Positions 11,180 to 23,685 of a stretch of 64,000 bases of DNA are shown one piece after another. Every line of letters starts with the position of its first letter. The stretch's first letter is position 1. This DNA comes from Jacaranda mimosifolia. Lineage: Eukaryota > Streptophyta > Magnoliopsida > Lamiales > Bignoniaceae. The DNA is taken from positions 3,747,001 to 3,811,000 of the forward strand of contig CM032126.1 in the NCBI GenBank assembly GCA_018894105.1, given 5' to 3'. Both the position numbers and the translations under genes were made by a program. The notes under the pieces were generated by a model. The model did not search any database, was not told the DNA's origin, and was given only the letters and a program-made list of their open reading frames with translations.

Positions 11180-11286
11180 TGATTCCTAAGTTTTGTAAAA
11201 AAGTGGGGAGTTTAGTGTGTAAAAATTCAAATAGGGACTGATCACTATAATGAAAGTAGGGTTGTGGATTTTTTTCTAATTAACCG
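11180..11286 (-). repeat. Right terminal inverted repeat of the MULE
   Basis: Reverse-complemented it begins CGGTTAATTAG and carries ATCAGTCCCTATTTG at the same offset as the left end. The flanking 9-mer TTTAGTTAA follows at 11287. Confidence 0.75.
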
Positions 11287-11295
11287 TTTAGTTAA

Positions 11296-12442
11296 AAAGA
11301 CGGATACAAATTATTTGACCTATTTGAAAAACAAATCTTTTAGTGATCATTTTTATGTTTTGATTCAAACGATGAGTAAAATAATTTAATATAAAAATAT
11401 TAATTGTAAATACTAGAAATATTTAAAAAAATAAAAAATATCATTTTTCAAGAATGTCATAAATATAGCCATAATCATGGTAATACAAAAATAACGTTTT
11501 TGATATTTTTTATAATATTTATATTTACAATTATAATCGTATTAAGTAGTGCGTTTGTAAGACTAAATTTAGCATACAAAAAATGCTATTACAGCTACAT
11601 AAAATATCAATAAAGTTTCAATTTTATCATGTGCATCATATTATATTGTTACATTTTGGAGAGAATTGAAAACAATTATGTAAAAAGACCAAAAATAACA
11701 TTTACTTTAAATATAATTAAACTTTCTTTGTTATAATATATACCAGCAGTGGTTTGCACATAATGTCTGCGTATAAAATATTTTTGACTAATCATATTAT
11801 TCGTACATATTCTCACATTTATTGTATTAAAAATTAACATGCATTTAAAATATATATATTTATAATTTGTATAATTATGAATATAAAAGTCACATAAAGT
11901 AAAAATTTCACTGTCCATTATCACACTAAAAAAAAATAAAAAAAATTCAAAAGTCATTAACACATAGACCTTATATTGTGATAAGGGATTTTTAAAAAAA
12001 ATATGATGGTTATTTGAACGTGTACATTTGATTGAATTTATAGGATAAGTAAAAGGTCAAATTTAATAATTTTTGAAATTTGTTATCACAAATTCATTTT
12101 AAGAAAAAAAGAAACTTTCTTTTTATAATAATTATAGATTATAAATAATAAAACCATTTTCAAAGTCTATATAATAGTTTTTTATTTTTCTCTCTTAAAT
12201 TTTTTTTATTTTTTAATAAAAATGAGAATAAATTGGTTGCAAGTAGCAATAGAGTCCATCATTCTTTTACCAGCATTTGGCGGTCAAAGCTAAAGAATAT
12301 TAAGATTACGCCATTTAACAAAAACATCCCACTTTCGGACAATCACGCGGAGGAAAGGAACAGAGAGGGCAAAAAGAAATAGAGAAAAAGGGAAAAAAGT
12401 GAAGAACTCCGAAACCTCAGCAGTGGCGGTGCTTCGGATTCT
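11296..12442. other. AT-rich upstream region of CTR1
   Basis: There is no gene here. The last 200 bases become more balanced in composition from about 12250, which fits the CTR1 promoter and 5' leader. TATA-like words occur at about 12125-12175, but none is decisive. Confidence 0.45.
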
Positions 12443-12520
12443 ATGACTCGCGATTTCATCGATTTGGGCGAAGAACTTCAATGGGAATGCCTGGTAGACG
12501 ATCGAATTATACTTTATTAA
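12443..12520 (+). CDS. Short upstream ORF overlapping the CTR1 start
   Basis: An ATG at 12443 opens a 25-codon frame ([20 protein letters not shown]...) that ends at TAA 12518-12520. It overlaps the CTR1 start at 12481 in another frame. If the mRNA leader includes 12443, ribosomes using this start would skip the CTR1 start. Both ATGs have T at -3; the CTR1 start has G at +4 and the upstream one has A. Whether it is translated is unknown. Confidence 0.35.
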   Translation: MTRDFIDLGEELQWECLVDDRIILY

Positions 12521-15500
12521 GCCAAATTCCTGACGAGCCATTGTATTACCAGCCACCGTCTCACCAGCCGAAATACTCCGCTGCAACCAGCGGAGCAGTG
12601 GTTCAACAGCGTTACTACTACGAATCTCAATCCATAGAGAAGAATAAGTTGAAGTCAGAAAGAGCTGCGGCCTTCGACTGGGACGTGATTGATCAGAGAA
12701 TGATTCAGGCGCAGCCGCAGCAGAGCCGGATCGGAACGACTGCGTTTCCCGGGTCATTCGGTTTGCAGACGCAGTCGAGTGGGAGCAGCTTCGGTGAGAG
12801 CTCGATCTCGGGGGATTATTATGTACCATCGCTATCGAACGCTGAGGTGGGTCTTAGTCATTTGAGTGATGGCGGCGGCGAATTGAGGGTGAAGGCGTTG
12901 GAGGTGTCTGGTGGAGGCGGCGGAGGATCACCTTCTTCTAAGAGCTGGGCGCAGCAGACGGAGGAGAGTTACCAGTTGCAGCTGACTTTGGCTCGTCGTC
13001 TCTCCTCCGAAGCTACCTGTGCTGATGACCCTAATTTCTTGGATCCGGTGCCGGATGAATCTACCACCCTTGCTTCCTCTTCGACTGGCACTTCAGAGGC
13101 CATTTCTCATCGTTTCTGGGTAATTCAATCCACAACTGTTGGCTCTTAAGGAGGATTTTTTATGCTGTTGCTTTATTTTCATGGGGCTGGTGAGGGATGG
13201 ATGGGGCATTGTTTGCTTGGGCGGCTGAAGTGACTGTATGCTAACAAAGAAAGAATAATTATAGTTGCATTAGTACTAAAAGTGGATTCAGATAGTAAAA
13301 TATATAATGGAACCTTGTTTTAGATAATTGTTGAAATCAAATATCAAGAACTCCATATAGTTTGAAAATAATAGAATACATGACTCCACTTCAAAATCTG
13401 AAGGATATGAGTGGAAAGTGCAACAAAGATTGCAAGGTTAAGTATTGCATTTGAAGAAAATTTCCATTTACTAAATTGTTTTAGGGATATATTAGATATA
13501 GAACCGTCACCTAGTCCAAAAGTTTGAGCATGTTTGAGAGCAAGAAGCATATATTGATTTAATGCCCAAAACAAGTTTGACATCCTGAGATCCGCTATCC
13601 ACCACTGTCATGAGCATGATAAGGAGTCTGCACCTAGTTTATTGTATTCCAGCAGGTAATGCATGAATCTTGATATGTGAATTGAAGTTATTTCTTTATC
13701 AGGTGAAGTTGTGTTGGACTCGAGGCATCTATTCTTTAGTGAGGACCATGTCTTCTCGTCATACCAGCCTTCACGGAGAACTGAAATGGATGTAGGCTGC
13801 ATCACTAGTCAGTATAGTTAATTACCTTATAATTTATATGAGAAACATGGGAACACATAGATATTGGAATGACTTGATTGCGGAATAGTCAGTAGCACAA
13901 AATTATTTTGGCTTTCTCAAAATGTATCACATAATAAATTCAATAAAGTTATGCAACACATTATAGTTTTCCATTTTGTTGTTACTGTATGATATGGGAC
14001 TTTTTTCTATCTTTTATACTTGATTAGATTTATAGATTTGTTTTCCTCAGGTAAACGGCTGTATATCGTACTTCGACAAAGTTCCTGATGGGTTTTATGC
14101 TATTCATGGGATGGATCCATATATCTGGGCTGTGTGCTCTGATCTTCAGGAAAGTGGCCGAATTCCATCCCTTGAATCATTAAAGACTGCTGATCCTGCC
14201 ATTGTGTCTTCGGTTGAAGTGATTTCAGTAGATCGACGAGGTGATCCCAGCTTGAGAGAGCTGCAGAATCGTATTCATAATGTTTCATCTAGCAGCATCA
14301 CTTCAAAGGAAGTTGTTGACCAGCTTGCAAAGCTAGTTTGCAATCATATGGGGTGAGCACTTGAGGCTTCTAGTTAAGTACTCCAGCAAACTCTTTGTCA
14401 TTGTAATTTTGTTTTCTTGGCTTCCCAAGGGGTGCAGCTTCAAATGGGGAAGATGACATAATTAATATCTGGAAAGAGCGCCTTGATCACTTAAAAGATC
14501 GCTTGGGGTCTATTGTGCTCCCTATTGGCAGTCTGTCCGTCGGACTATGCAGACACCGCTCGTTGCTATTCAAAGTATGTTATCTGTTCTTTGCACTACT
14601 TGCCCTTGCATAATTTGGAAATTATAATTTCTCTGGTGCTTATAAAGACCTGCATTTGACATTCTACCAAGTTACCCACAGCAATAATATTGGCCCCATC
14701 CTGTGACCCAACTTGTCTTGTTTTGTCATGCCACAAACAGATAAAGGACTTATTTTTTTTTACTTAAAAATACTACCAAATGGTTGCCTCATTGCAGTTC
14801 TTTTATCTTTGGAAAACAAAGAAAGCCTTCTTGCATTTTAATTTTCTGAAGACTGCCCACCTCACCCATCTCCTGTTCTTTGTTGTCCACATATAATGCT
14901 GCCTAGTGTAGCATATACTAGAATCAGCATTTATAACAGAAACCCACAATTTGATTTGCGTGGTTTTCCTTTTTTGTATTTGATTCACATCTTCTCCAAG
15001 TATAAGTTGAGCTGCAATAGAACATACAAAATTGAAAAAGGGATAAAACAGAATCTAGAAGAAGACAGAAGCTGATGATGAAGATTGAGGGCGGTTTGAG
15101 ATCTCAGCAATTGCACATTCAAGTTTGATAAATGCCGAAGAAGCATCACCATGGCCATCAAAATCAACCATACTGCCACCACCTTTACAACCAAAACCCA
15201 TAATCCTCTGTGAAATGAACAACTATATGGTTTAATGAAGGCAGAATCTTCCCAACCAAACAACTCTGTGGATCTAGCTGACTTCAGTGATTGCTTATTT
15301 GTGGAATATCTTGGGGGACTTTTGATTAATTGTGGTGGTTGATGGTCTGGGCAACAACACTTAAATGACTTGGTGTTTATCAAGTATAATAGAGCTTTGT
15401 TGCGGAGATATGACAATCGTGATGGCATTGATCCCATTATTTTGGAGAGTCATACGATAGATGAAAGTAATAACTGGTTGATGGGGAGAATGCAAGAGGA

Positions 15501-18500
15501 AGATGAGGATGAACTTGTGTTTGATGATGAAAATTTGACTTGGCGTGTTGCTGCTGATGCTATGGGAGTTGATGAAGATGCATACGATTTTAGATCTCCA
15601 AGTTTTCACTCCGCGGTTATAGGTTTATTAAGGGGAAATAGAGGCGGGTCTTCTACTTCCAAAGCAGTACCAAAAGAGAAAACACCAAGTTTATCTACAT
15701 CAAAGTTTCCACAAAATGAAGAGGAGGAATTTGATACCAATTTAAGTAATACGAAGGAGTAAGAAGAGAAGGATAATGAATGCTATAGATCTCCCGTTGG
15801 TGATGAGGATGATAATATTGATCTTGATGATGATGATTTGAATGATGATGAATAGAGTTGGGAAAATTTGGAGATTAGAACTTTGGAATTAGAAACTTTG
15901 GTTGCTTATTTTTGAATTTGGTTGCTTATTGTGCATTTGTGCTTGATTTTGAATGATATTTCTGTATGAACTTTTTTGATATATATTTACTTGTTGCACA
16001 AATTTAGGAATCATCATTATTCTTGTGATAATTTAGTTGTTTATTCTTTACAATATATGAAATATATTGGTATTTTAGGTGCATAGTAGAAATACACACA
16101 CACATATATATATATATGTGGTTAGCTTTATTTCGATAAAGCGTGCTATGTGCTATAGCTCCAGGGCACCTTTGCGCGTCACTGCGCATTGCGCTCCTGA
16201 CAACTATGGATGGTCCCATATGAAGGATGAATGAGGTGATGCTCACTGAAAGAAGGAAAGTGGGTGGAGTTGGGGGGTTTTGGGGGGGGGAGGGGGATGT
16301 GAGAGAGGAAAAGTGAAGGGAATTGAGAAAATTTATTAGGTTTTGGTAGTCGACTGGGATTGCAGACCAAACCCCATTAGTGCATACTGCTACCCATGCC
16401 CCCCACCCTCCCGGTGTGCGCTTTACAAACAATTTAAAACACCTTTCTACAGTTCCATCAATCCCTTCTGTTTCTGAAATGTTTTCTGAAAAAGGAAAAC
16501 ATAAACCAGTGAACCAAGCATGTGCCTTTTGGTGTTCCCAAAAGTTTGAACACAGAAAAAGAAAACAACTTAGTTACCAAATAATTACATTGTTTTATTT
16601 CACATGGATTCTGACATCTTTTTGTATGATAAGCTTGTTCTCTCTCATGATCTTAATTTTCCCTCTATTTTGGAGATTATTGCTCCTTTGTTTTACTAAA
16701 TTTATTTTATATGTTTTCCTCGTTTCATAGGATATTTTACAACTAATTTGTCTTTTGCTTTAAGCTGCACTTGCGGGAACTGGTTTTCCCAAGGCACTCA
16801 ATATATTATTGTTATGGCAGGTTTTAGCTGATGTTATTGGGCTACCATGTCGAATTGCGAAAGGATGTAAATATTGCAACCGGGAAGATGCATCCTCATG
16901 TCTTGTTCGATTTGAGCTTGATAGGTATATCTCATTGCTTAACATGCTTTATTTATGGCATCCATTTATTCGATGTCTGAATTTCAGGAAAAAAAAAAAA
17001 CAAAAAACCAAATAGCTACTTTCCCTGGTTTAAAAATGTAAACCTTTTACGTTCTTTATATAACAGAAGTAAGACAGAGTTAGCATATTTCTGTTATAAA
17101 TAAAATTTTGAATATTATTCATTATAGTTATACACAATTGCTACTCTGATTTAACCATGGTGTGGTGTCACAGGGAGTATCTTATTGATCTGATTGAGAA
17201 ACCAGGATGCTTATGCGAGCCTGATTCTTTGCTAAATGGTCCATCTACAATCTCGATTTCTTCACCACTGCGCTTTCCAAGATTCAAGCAGGCGGAGCCT
17301 ATAATTGACTTCAGGTTGCTGGCCAAACAGTATTTCTTGGACTTTCAATCACTTAATCTCGTATTCGATGATTCTTTAGCAGGTGATTATCTGTACAATT
17401 GAGTTTTCCCATGCAGTTGCCTTTAGAGTTTTTGGTAAATCTCTCTACCTTCCCTTGGGTTGTCAAATCACAAGCTTCCTTTAGGTTTCTGAAATTCATT
17501 GGCCTCACTTCAGCATCATCTGTTAAATGATTCATTGACCTCATTAAATTTGACAAATAATTTTTTTGAAATCAATAATTTTATTAATGGAGGCTAGCTA
17601 ATATCGTTGAGAGAAAAACTATACTGGTTGTCTGGTTCATGATCTGTTGCAAAATTATAAGATTGTTGAATAATGAATTTCTTAAATTGGATCAGGTGGC
17701 AAACATTGCTGAATTCTGGCCAAGTTTCTGTTGCTTTTTCCTTTGAGTTCTTATTTTCCTTACTTTTGATATGAAAAAGGAAAGAATCTCTTACCAATTT
17801 ATGAGCATTGCCAACTAAGTTGGGTTTTCCATCTTCCTTTTAGAAGAAATAATCACTACAAGGTTGGTAAAACAGGGAGCAACGGACGAGAATAATAAAT
17901 GACTCTCGGTTCATTCCATCAGTCCTCCAACACATCAACTACACCTGACTTCTATTGCTGAATCCTACACCATCAGCACCCAGACCTCTCAATCTTTCTC
18001 TGTGCACATCAAACAAGAGAAAGAAGATTGCATAAAAAACTATCAACAATGCCACTACAAGCATGTCACTTCCTTGCCCTACTGACTGGTTATTCCTGTT
18101 CACTAGATTGAAATAAGCTGGCTCTGGGTCGAATAAAAAATGTACCATTTATTTTTAATGCTCTCCTCCTCGGCGACATTCTTTGCCCAACCACCAGACC
18201 ACTGTCGGCTGTCCCCAGTTAAATTCTTCTAAGTGATTTTCTTTGATAACACCATCTTTTTTTTGCTGCGAGAAAGTCCTGATATTTGCCGATACTCAGT
18301 TGTTGGGAGGAAGCCCTGACATTCGCTTTTCTTTTAACTCCCATTAACACTAATGTTGTTCCTTGAACTGACTTGAGTATATTAAGTGTTCTCACTTCAC
18401 TTGTCTCGTGGATATACTGTGTACCGATCGTTCAACCTAGAATATTGTCTTTTAACCTATTTCAGAACAGCCTGTTCGATACCCAAATTTAGTCTTGGTC

Positions 18501-21500
18501 AGCCTGTCAAGTTTGATGTCTAAACTATTTCTTGATTCTTCTTTTGCCTTTTGACATTCAAGCCCATTAATTCCTCCTTTGGGTTTATCAACTTTTGATG
18601 TCTCAAGCACAGCATGGCTTGCATCTGACTGTCCCATCATTAACTTCTTGTTTTCTATATAATATGAAATGGGTATCAAGATGATCTTTGCACAAGCATT
18701 ATTTTGGATTATGTTTGTGGGTTGGTTGTTAGAATATTGGTTAGTGGTGGTAGCAGCAGCAGTAAGGTGTATGTTGCTGTCTGTGCCTGAATTTTAACTG
18801 ATATATGGGTTTGCTCTACAAATTAACCAAATATTTGCACAGTTACTCATACTGTCTTGTGCTTTGCAAATTGTCAATTATTTATTTCTTTAGTCCGTGT
18901 TAATATTCCTTGTAGACAGGTAATTTGGGCATATAACTTTCTTGTTCTTCAGTTTCTCAAAGTGTGTGTAATTTTACTTTGATGACCAATCCTATGGGTG
19001 TGGTTGCCTTGTACTAGCGAGTTAAAAAACCTTTTTTTGTTTGTGACAGCTGGTACTGATACTGAGAGAGATACTGGTGATTCCATGCATCCTAGACAAT
19101 CAGACAGGACTTATGAGGATCGAACTAGCTCTCGTCCCAGCTCAAGCAATCGGGAGGAAGTTTCTGGTATGCCACTTTTAACCACAAAGTCCTGGATGAA
19201 GGTTCTGGGTAAATAACCATTGCTTTCCTATCCATCTAACACTCAGGATGTTGTAAACTCCACAGGTATGGCCAAAGGTTCCATACCACTAAAGCCTCTG
19301 CCTCCAATCGGGCATAAAGTTATTCAGCCACTTATTCCGCTGCCGAATCGAAGAGGAGATGCAAATAAAGGTACGAGGCTTGGTGAAGGAGGTTTATTAG
19401 TTCCATCTAAAATGGCGTTTGATGTCGAAGATCTGAACATTCGTTGGAGTGATCTTGTTCTAAAGGAGAGAATAGGGGCAGGTATTTTAATCTGCTTGGT
19501 CTAAAATATTTCTTGGCATAAACTCTTATTCTTTTGTCATATGATGGATAAGGTAGCATTTTGCCTAATGAATTGGCTTGTCTGGTTGCAGGTTCTTTTG
19601 GTACTGTTCATCGTGCTGAATGGAATGGTTGTGTAAGATAACTATCCTTCTAATCTTCAAAAATGTTGGAACATATTTATTTCCTTGTGACCTTGAATTC
19701 ATTGTCTATTCTGTTGTTCTATTGGGGATCTATTCTAAATCCATTGTTTTTGTGATTAAATAGCTTTTATGATCTGAATAATTTTTATTTTTCTTTATTT
19801 CGCAATTGGGGTTTAATCACTATAATTTTAAATCTTACTAGAGATGATAACTTCCAGGATGTTGCCGTGAAGATTCTCATGGAACAAGATTTCCATGCAG
19901 AACGATTCAAGGAATTTTTACGAGAGGTAGGTGTTAATTCTCTCTATTCTACTGTAATCGTCCTAACTTTTCTTTGTCTTTAGCTTCTCTCTTTTTGTTG
20001 GGTTAGGTGGCAATCATGAAAAGATTGCGCCATCCAAATATTGTGCTTTTCATGGGTGCTGTAACAGAGCCGCCAAACTTGTCCATAGTAACAGAATACT
20101 TATCAAGGTATGTGTTTTTAATTTTGAACTTCTGATGTTAATTATCACAGTAGTCATCCTCATGTAGCACTGTTGTAACTTGTTATGAGTTCTGTTTTCA
20201 TCTTCAGAGGTAGTCTGTATAGACTTTTGCATAAACCTGGTGCAAGAGAAGTCTTGGATGAGAGACGACGATTGAGCATGGCTTATGATGTGGTATGTAT
20301 TCAATTCATTTTGTCAGTGGCTTCCATGTCAGAATCAACTCATTATGTCATCTCTCTCCGCTTGTAATATTTTTTGGGCCTAACTCCTCTCTCTCTCTCT
20401 CTAGAGAAATTGACTTTGTTGTTATGGCGTGAAATTTTTTTTTACAGGCAAAGGGGATGAACCATCTTCATAAATGCCATCCGCCAATTGTTCATAGAGA
20501 CTTGAAATCTCCAAATCTTTTAGTTGACAAAAAGTATACTGTGAAGGTAAGAAAAAGGTTACTTTAGCATGGATATTGTCGCATCTATCCGACTGAGGAG
20601 GTAGGTAAACTTTGTGAAGCTAGTCCTACTTGAAGTATAATGATATTGTTAATAGATATTTTGAAGGATGACTAATTAATATTGTGTGAAATTCTCCCAT
20701 GTTAGCATAGCTAAATATTGAGCTATGCATGTATATTTTCTGGAGAATTAAGTGGAGATGGTCTTTCCTTATGCCATCCATCCACTCCAGTAGATACCTC
20801 TATATTATTCATGTAGGCATCTGTATCTTAACTTCCTATCTGTTTGAAGCCACTAGGATTTGTAAATACATTCTACTTAGATGTATCCTTTTTTATTTAA
20901 TAATTTACGCAAACTCATGTCAAGGATTCGCTAGGTTCAAACCCCCGAACTTACACCTTATGTGTGAATTATACCATTGGACCAAAAGCCACTCCGCTAC
21001 TTTTTCATTATTACTTTTTGTAATTTTCTTTCCATGCATAGATCCTTACCTGCGTAATGTCTGCATCAGGTCTGTGATTTTGGTCTTTCCCGTTTAAAAG
21101 CAAACACATTTCTTTCATCCAAGTCTGCTGCAGGAACTGTAAGTTAAATTGCTTTATGAAATGATATGATTCCTTGATCTTTTGCTAGTTTGGGGATTCT
21201 CATTGGATGAAAAGAAACTTATTTTTCTTTTCTGGTAGCCTGAGTGGATGGCACCCGAAGTCCTCCGTGATGAACCATCAAATGAAAAGTCAGATGTTTA
21301 CAGTTTTGGTGTGATTTTGTGGGAGCTGGCGACCTTGCAGCAACCCTGGGGTAACTTGAATGCTGCACAGGTTGGTGAATTGGCTTTTTTTATTTAAAGA
21401 TAAAACAAGGGCGAATCATATCTCTACTGCTTGCACTTAGGTCCAAATACAGGAGTACAGCACTAATTGCTAAGTTACACTTACCTCCACTGTCGGACAT

Positions 21501-22417
21501 TAGAAATGTTGCTGCCATTAAAGTGATTTGAGAATCTTCCATTCTAAGTGGATTGCCTGGTGGTCAGAGGATGCTGTCATTTTCTCTGAGGCCAACCTAA
21601 TAATCCACCCACCCCTCCAACAAAAAGTTTCTGGAAATGAAGATGAGAGAGACAAATATAAAGAAATAGACTGATCTTTGCCAGTTATTCTATATTAGGT
21701 TTTTCCTTCAGTAATCAATGTTACTCAAATATTGCTGCAATAATCCTCTTTCTTGATTTGAGGTTTTGTTTCAGGCAATTTGGATTGATAAATTTAACTT
21801 CGTTACTTCAATCCTCTAGGTTGTAGCAGCTGTCGGTTTTAAGGGAAAAAGGCTCGAACTTCCACGGGAGATTAATCCTCAAGTTGCATCTATAATTGTA
21901 GCCTGCTGGGCCAAGTGAGTGACATCTGGTGTAGGACTTTTTTATCTATATGTTAGTTTGGACTTTGGCAGCTGAAAGCAAATCTGAGACGATTTCAGCA
22001 TCCGCTGATTTGACATAAAAATTCTATGCATTTTTGGCTAGAGACACTGGCTAATTGGTATAATGTTTTACATGCACCTTATAGTCAGTTATGCTACTCC
22101 CTCCAGACACGCGCACGCACATACACATATATTTACTCTTTGAGCCTGAATACTCATTGACTAGGCTTCAATTTGTACCATAAAGTTTCTCCTGGCATAG
22201 GAAATTAAGTTGGTTCATGTAAATGATTAGTTTTGCATAAATTGGATAGAACAGAGTTTTGGGTCCAGCATACTAATCTTTACTGACTTTACCAATAAAC
22301 TGCAGTGAGCCCTGGAAACGGCCCTCATTTTCCAGTATCATGGAATCTTTGAGATCACTGATTAAATCACCCCCAACAACTCAACCAGATCATGCTGAAA
22401 TACCTTTGCTCGCGTGA
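12481..22417 (+). CDS. CTR1: CTR1, Raf-like kinase repressing ethylene signalling
   Basis: Coding exons: 12481-13119, 14051-14352, 14430-14574, 16821-16924, 17174-17382, 19050-19166, 19266-19481, 19592-19632, 19858-19926, 20007-20107, 20208-20292, 20448-20546, 21070-21138, 21239-21370, 21820-21914, 22306-22417. All introns are GT-AG and frames join, giving 844 aa (Arabidopsis CTR1 has 821). It starts [15 protein letters not shown], the CTR1 signature, followed by a Gly/Ser-rich stretch and an EDR1-type regulatory domain (about 160-470: [30 protein letters not shown]). The kinase domain has the loop GAGSFGTV (576-583), catalytic K596 in [12 protein letters not shown] with D694, DFG at 712-714 and the APE motif at 737-739, so it looks active. 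In the family, CTR1 sits with ethylene receptors at the ER and phosphorylates EIN2 when ethylene is absent. Introns 3 (2.2 kb) and 5 (1.7 kb) carry foreign sequence. Confidence 0.96.
14985..15360 (-). other. Unidentified minus-strand ORF in CTR1 intron 3
   Basis: The minus strand is open through about 125 codons here. It reads ...[18 protein letters not shown]..., then a strongly hydrophobic segment ([20 protein letters not shown]) and a basic tail, and ends at TAG/TGA near 14985. No intact start is evident, because the frame merges rightwards into antisense of the hAT fragment. It looks like a piece of a small membrane protein, but I do not recognise it and it may be chance. It ends where the hAT fragment begins (about 15360). 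Confidence 0.25.
15361..15855 (+). pseudogene. hAT-type transposase C-terminal fragment
   Basis: The frame from 15361 reads [20 protein letters not shown], then [20 protein letters not shown], an acidic EEDEDELVF run and [16 protein letters not shown]. This is the tail that follows the dimerisation region in plant DUF659/hAT transposases; the assignment is from memory of the family. It has no start: sequence before 15360 is unrelated. A TAA at 15760-15762 interrupts an otherwise acidic continuation that reaches a TAG at about 15855. It lies in the sense direction within CTR1 intron 3. A hAT-like end is not obvious; a GC-rich patch at 16139-16200 may be the original 3' flank. Confidence 0.6.
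17939..18148 (-). other. Unidentified minus-strand ORF in CTR1 intron 5
   Basis: 69 codons on the minus strand: [20 protein letters not shown], then a hydrophobic helix ([20 protein letters not shown]) and [19 protein letters not shown] before the stop. Composition is protein-like and codons are not AT-skewed. I do not recognise the family. It could be the last exon of an inserted or captured gene, since upstream (18149-18240) the same strand reads ...[13 protein letters not shown]... interrupted by stops. No start or promoter is supportable. Confidence 0.25.
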
Positions 22418-23685
22418 AACTCTGGGCATGGGTAAAGCACATATTATTATCTGCATGAAATCTTCTGATGCAATTTCTGGTGGGAAGGCTGCTCGAATTG
22501 TAAGGTTTATTGATCAAGACACCTCTTGACTTTTACTGTTTCTGAGCTGTTAAAGTCTTACTTGTCAGTGTTTGAGTAGTGTAACCTAACTGTAAATTCC
22601 TCCCAGGGAAGTGTTCAGATGAGTAGAAACTCAGCACATGTCTTGTTCTAAGAGGAATGGAAATATTGGGTATTAACTTCTTAAAATCATTTTATGGCTA
22701 TTTTATTGGCTAGGTTGTATTGCTATCAATTCGAGCATGGATTTAGGGGTCAATTTATGCATTTTAGAAGGCGAAGCTGTGTAATCAGAAAAGGGTCGTC
22801 TACGTTAGATACAAATATGTCAAGACAGCATTCAAAAGAGCAGAGCAAATTTTTGAATGAATTATAGACCTTGTAAATAAGGATAGGACAAAGGGAAACG
22901 GAAGATCTTTGTTCATGTCCAAGAAGGAGCATATAACTGACATTGCAAGTAGAGGACCATGACTTAGGTACTAAACTGGATTTGCAGATTCATAGTCGAA
23001 TTTCAGTTATTGGAGAATCTGATTCCACAGGGTCCAATAATATCAGATGTTCTTCATGCTTTATTTTTAGCCCTTGCCACATCAGCTTATCTGCTAGTTA
23101 GAACTTAGGTGGCTAAAATTGGAGAGATGGGTTCAAATAGAAGCCTCGAAAGGTGCATAATTACCTATAGGGATGATAGATAGTGACTTTTCTCGGGAAT
23201 TTCATTTGCAAATCTAACACTTGGACTTCTTATGCTTCTGCAGGTGTACATAATAGTCGGCATGAACTTTGAGAAAATGATATTTTGCAAAGTTAAAGAA
23301 GCTACTGTCATTCTCAAGGCCGTTTCAATGCCATTTGGTAGGAAATTGTTCAGCCCTGTAAATCAGTTTGATGCCAGAAAGGGAAGTGTATCCATATAAT
23401 CAGCTAATGATATTATATTTATGTGCATTGAGAATTAAACGGTGTTATATTATTAATTCTAATTTTGATGATAGTTTTGAGAGAGAATTTTCATTTCAAA
23501 AATGAAATTTATAAACAAAATAAATTAGATTTAAAAGGTGCTCAAGCCTAGACTCACTTCTTCTTCTTCTATCCATTTTTTTTTTTTTTTAAATTATAGA
23601 AAAAAGAGGATCAGTGTATAACTTATAACCATGTGTGGTCATCAGAAATTTGCAAAAATTTCCAACTGCACTATGTAAATGCTAA
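22418..23685. other. CTR1 3' UTR and downstream spacer
   Basis: No further coding sequence was found. The 3' UTR probably covers the first several hundred bases; I could not fix a polyadenylation site. 23400-23600 is AT-rich and contains a poly-T tract at about 23578-23591. Confidence 0.45.

Larger units (their letters stand above)
5573..11286 (+). mobile_element. Mutator-like element (MULE) filled with tandem arrays
   Basis: A perfect 9-bp direct repeat, TTTAGTTAA, lies at 5564-5572 and 11287-11295, as expected for Mutator insertions. Inside it the two ends are inverted and alignable without gaps for at least 50 bp: the shared block ATCAGTCCC starts at the same distance (45 bp) from each end. 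Weaker similarity continues beyond 100 bp, so these are long MULE-type inverted repeats. The body holds a MuDR-like transposase stub (7583-7790) and five tandem arrays (6290-7480, 7777-8350, 8690-9235, 9916-10267, 10230-10615), and it has been entered by a hAT element (9292-9840). There is no intact transposase. Strand follows the transposase stub. Confidence 0.85.

Noticed and set aside
10846..11182. Overlapping ORFs on both strands near the right end of the MULE
   Set aside because: They are rich in Lys or Phe runs from A/T tracts and lie in or next to the terminal repeat; no family is recognisable.
12290..12829. 179-aa minus-strand ORF
   Set aside because: It is the antisense shadow of CTR1 exon 1 and its leader.
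20880..21010. tRNA-like B box (GGTTCAAACCCCC) in CTR1 intron 12
   Set aside because: No A box at the right distance and no cloverleaf could be folded around it.
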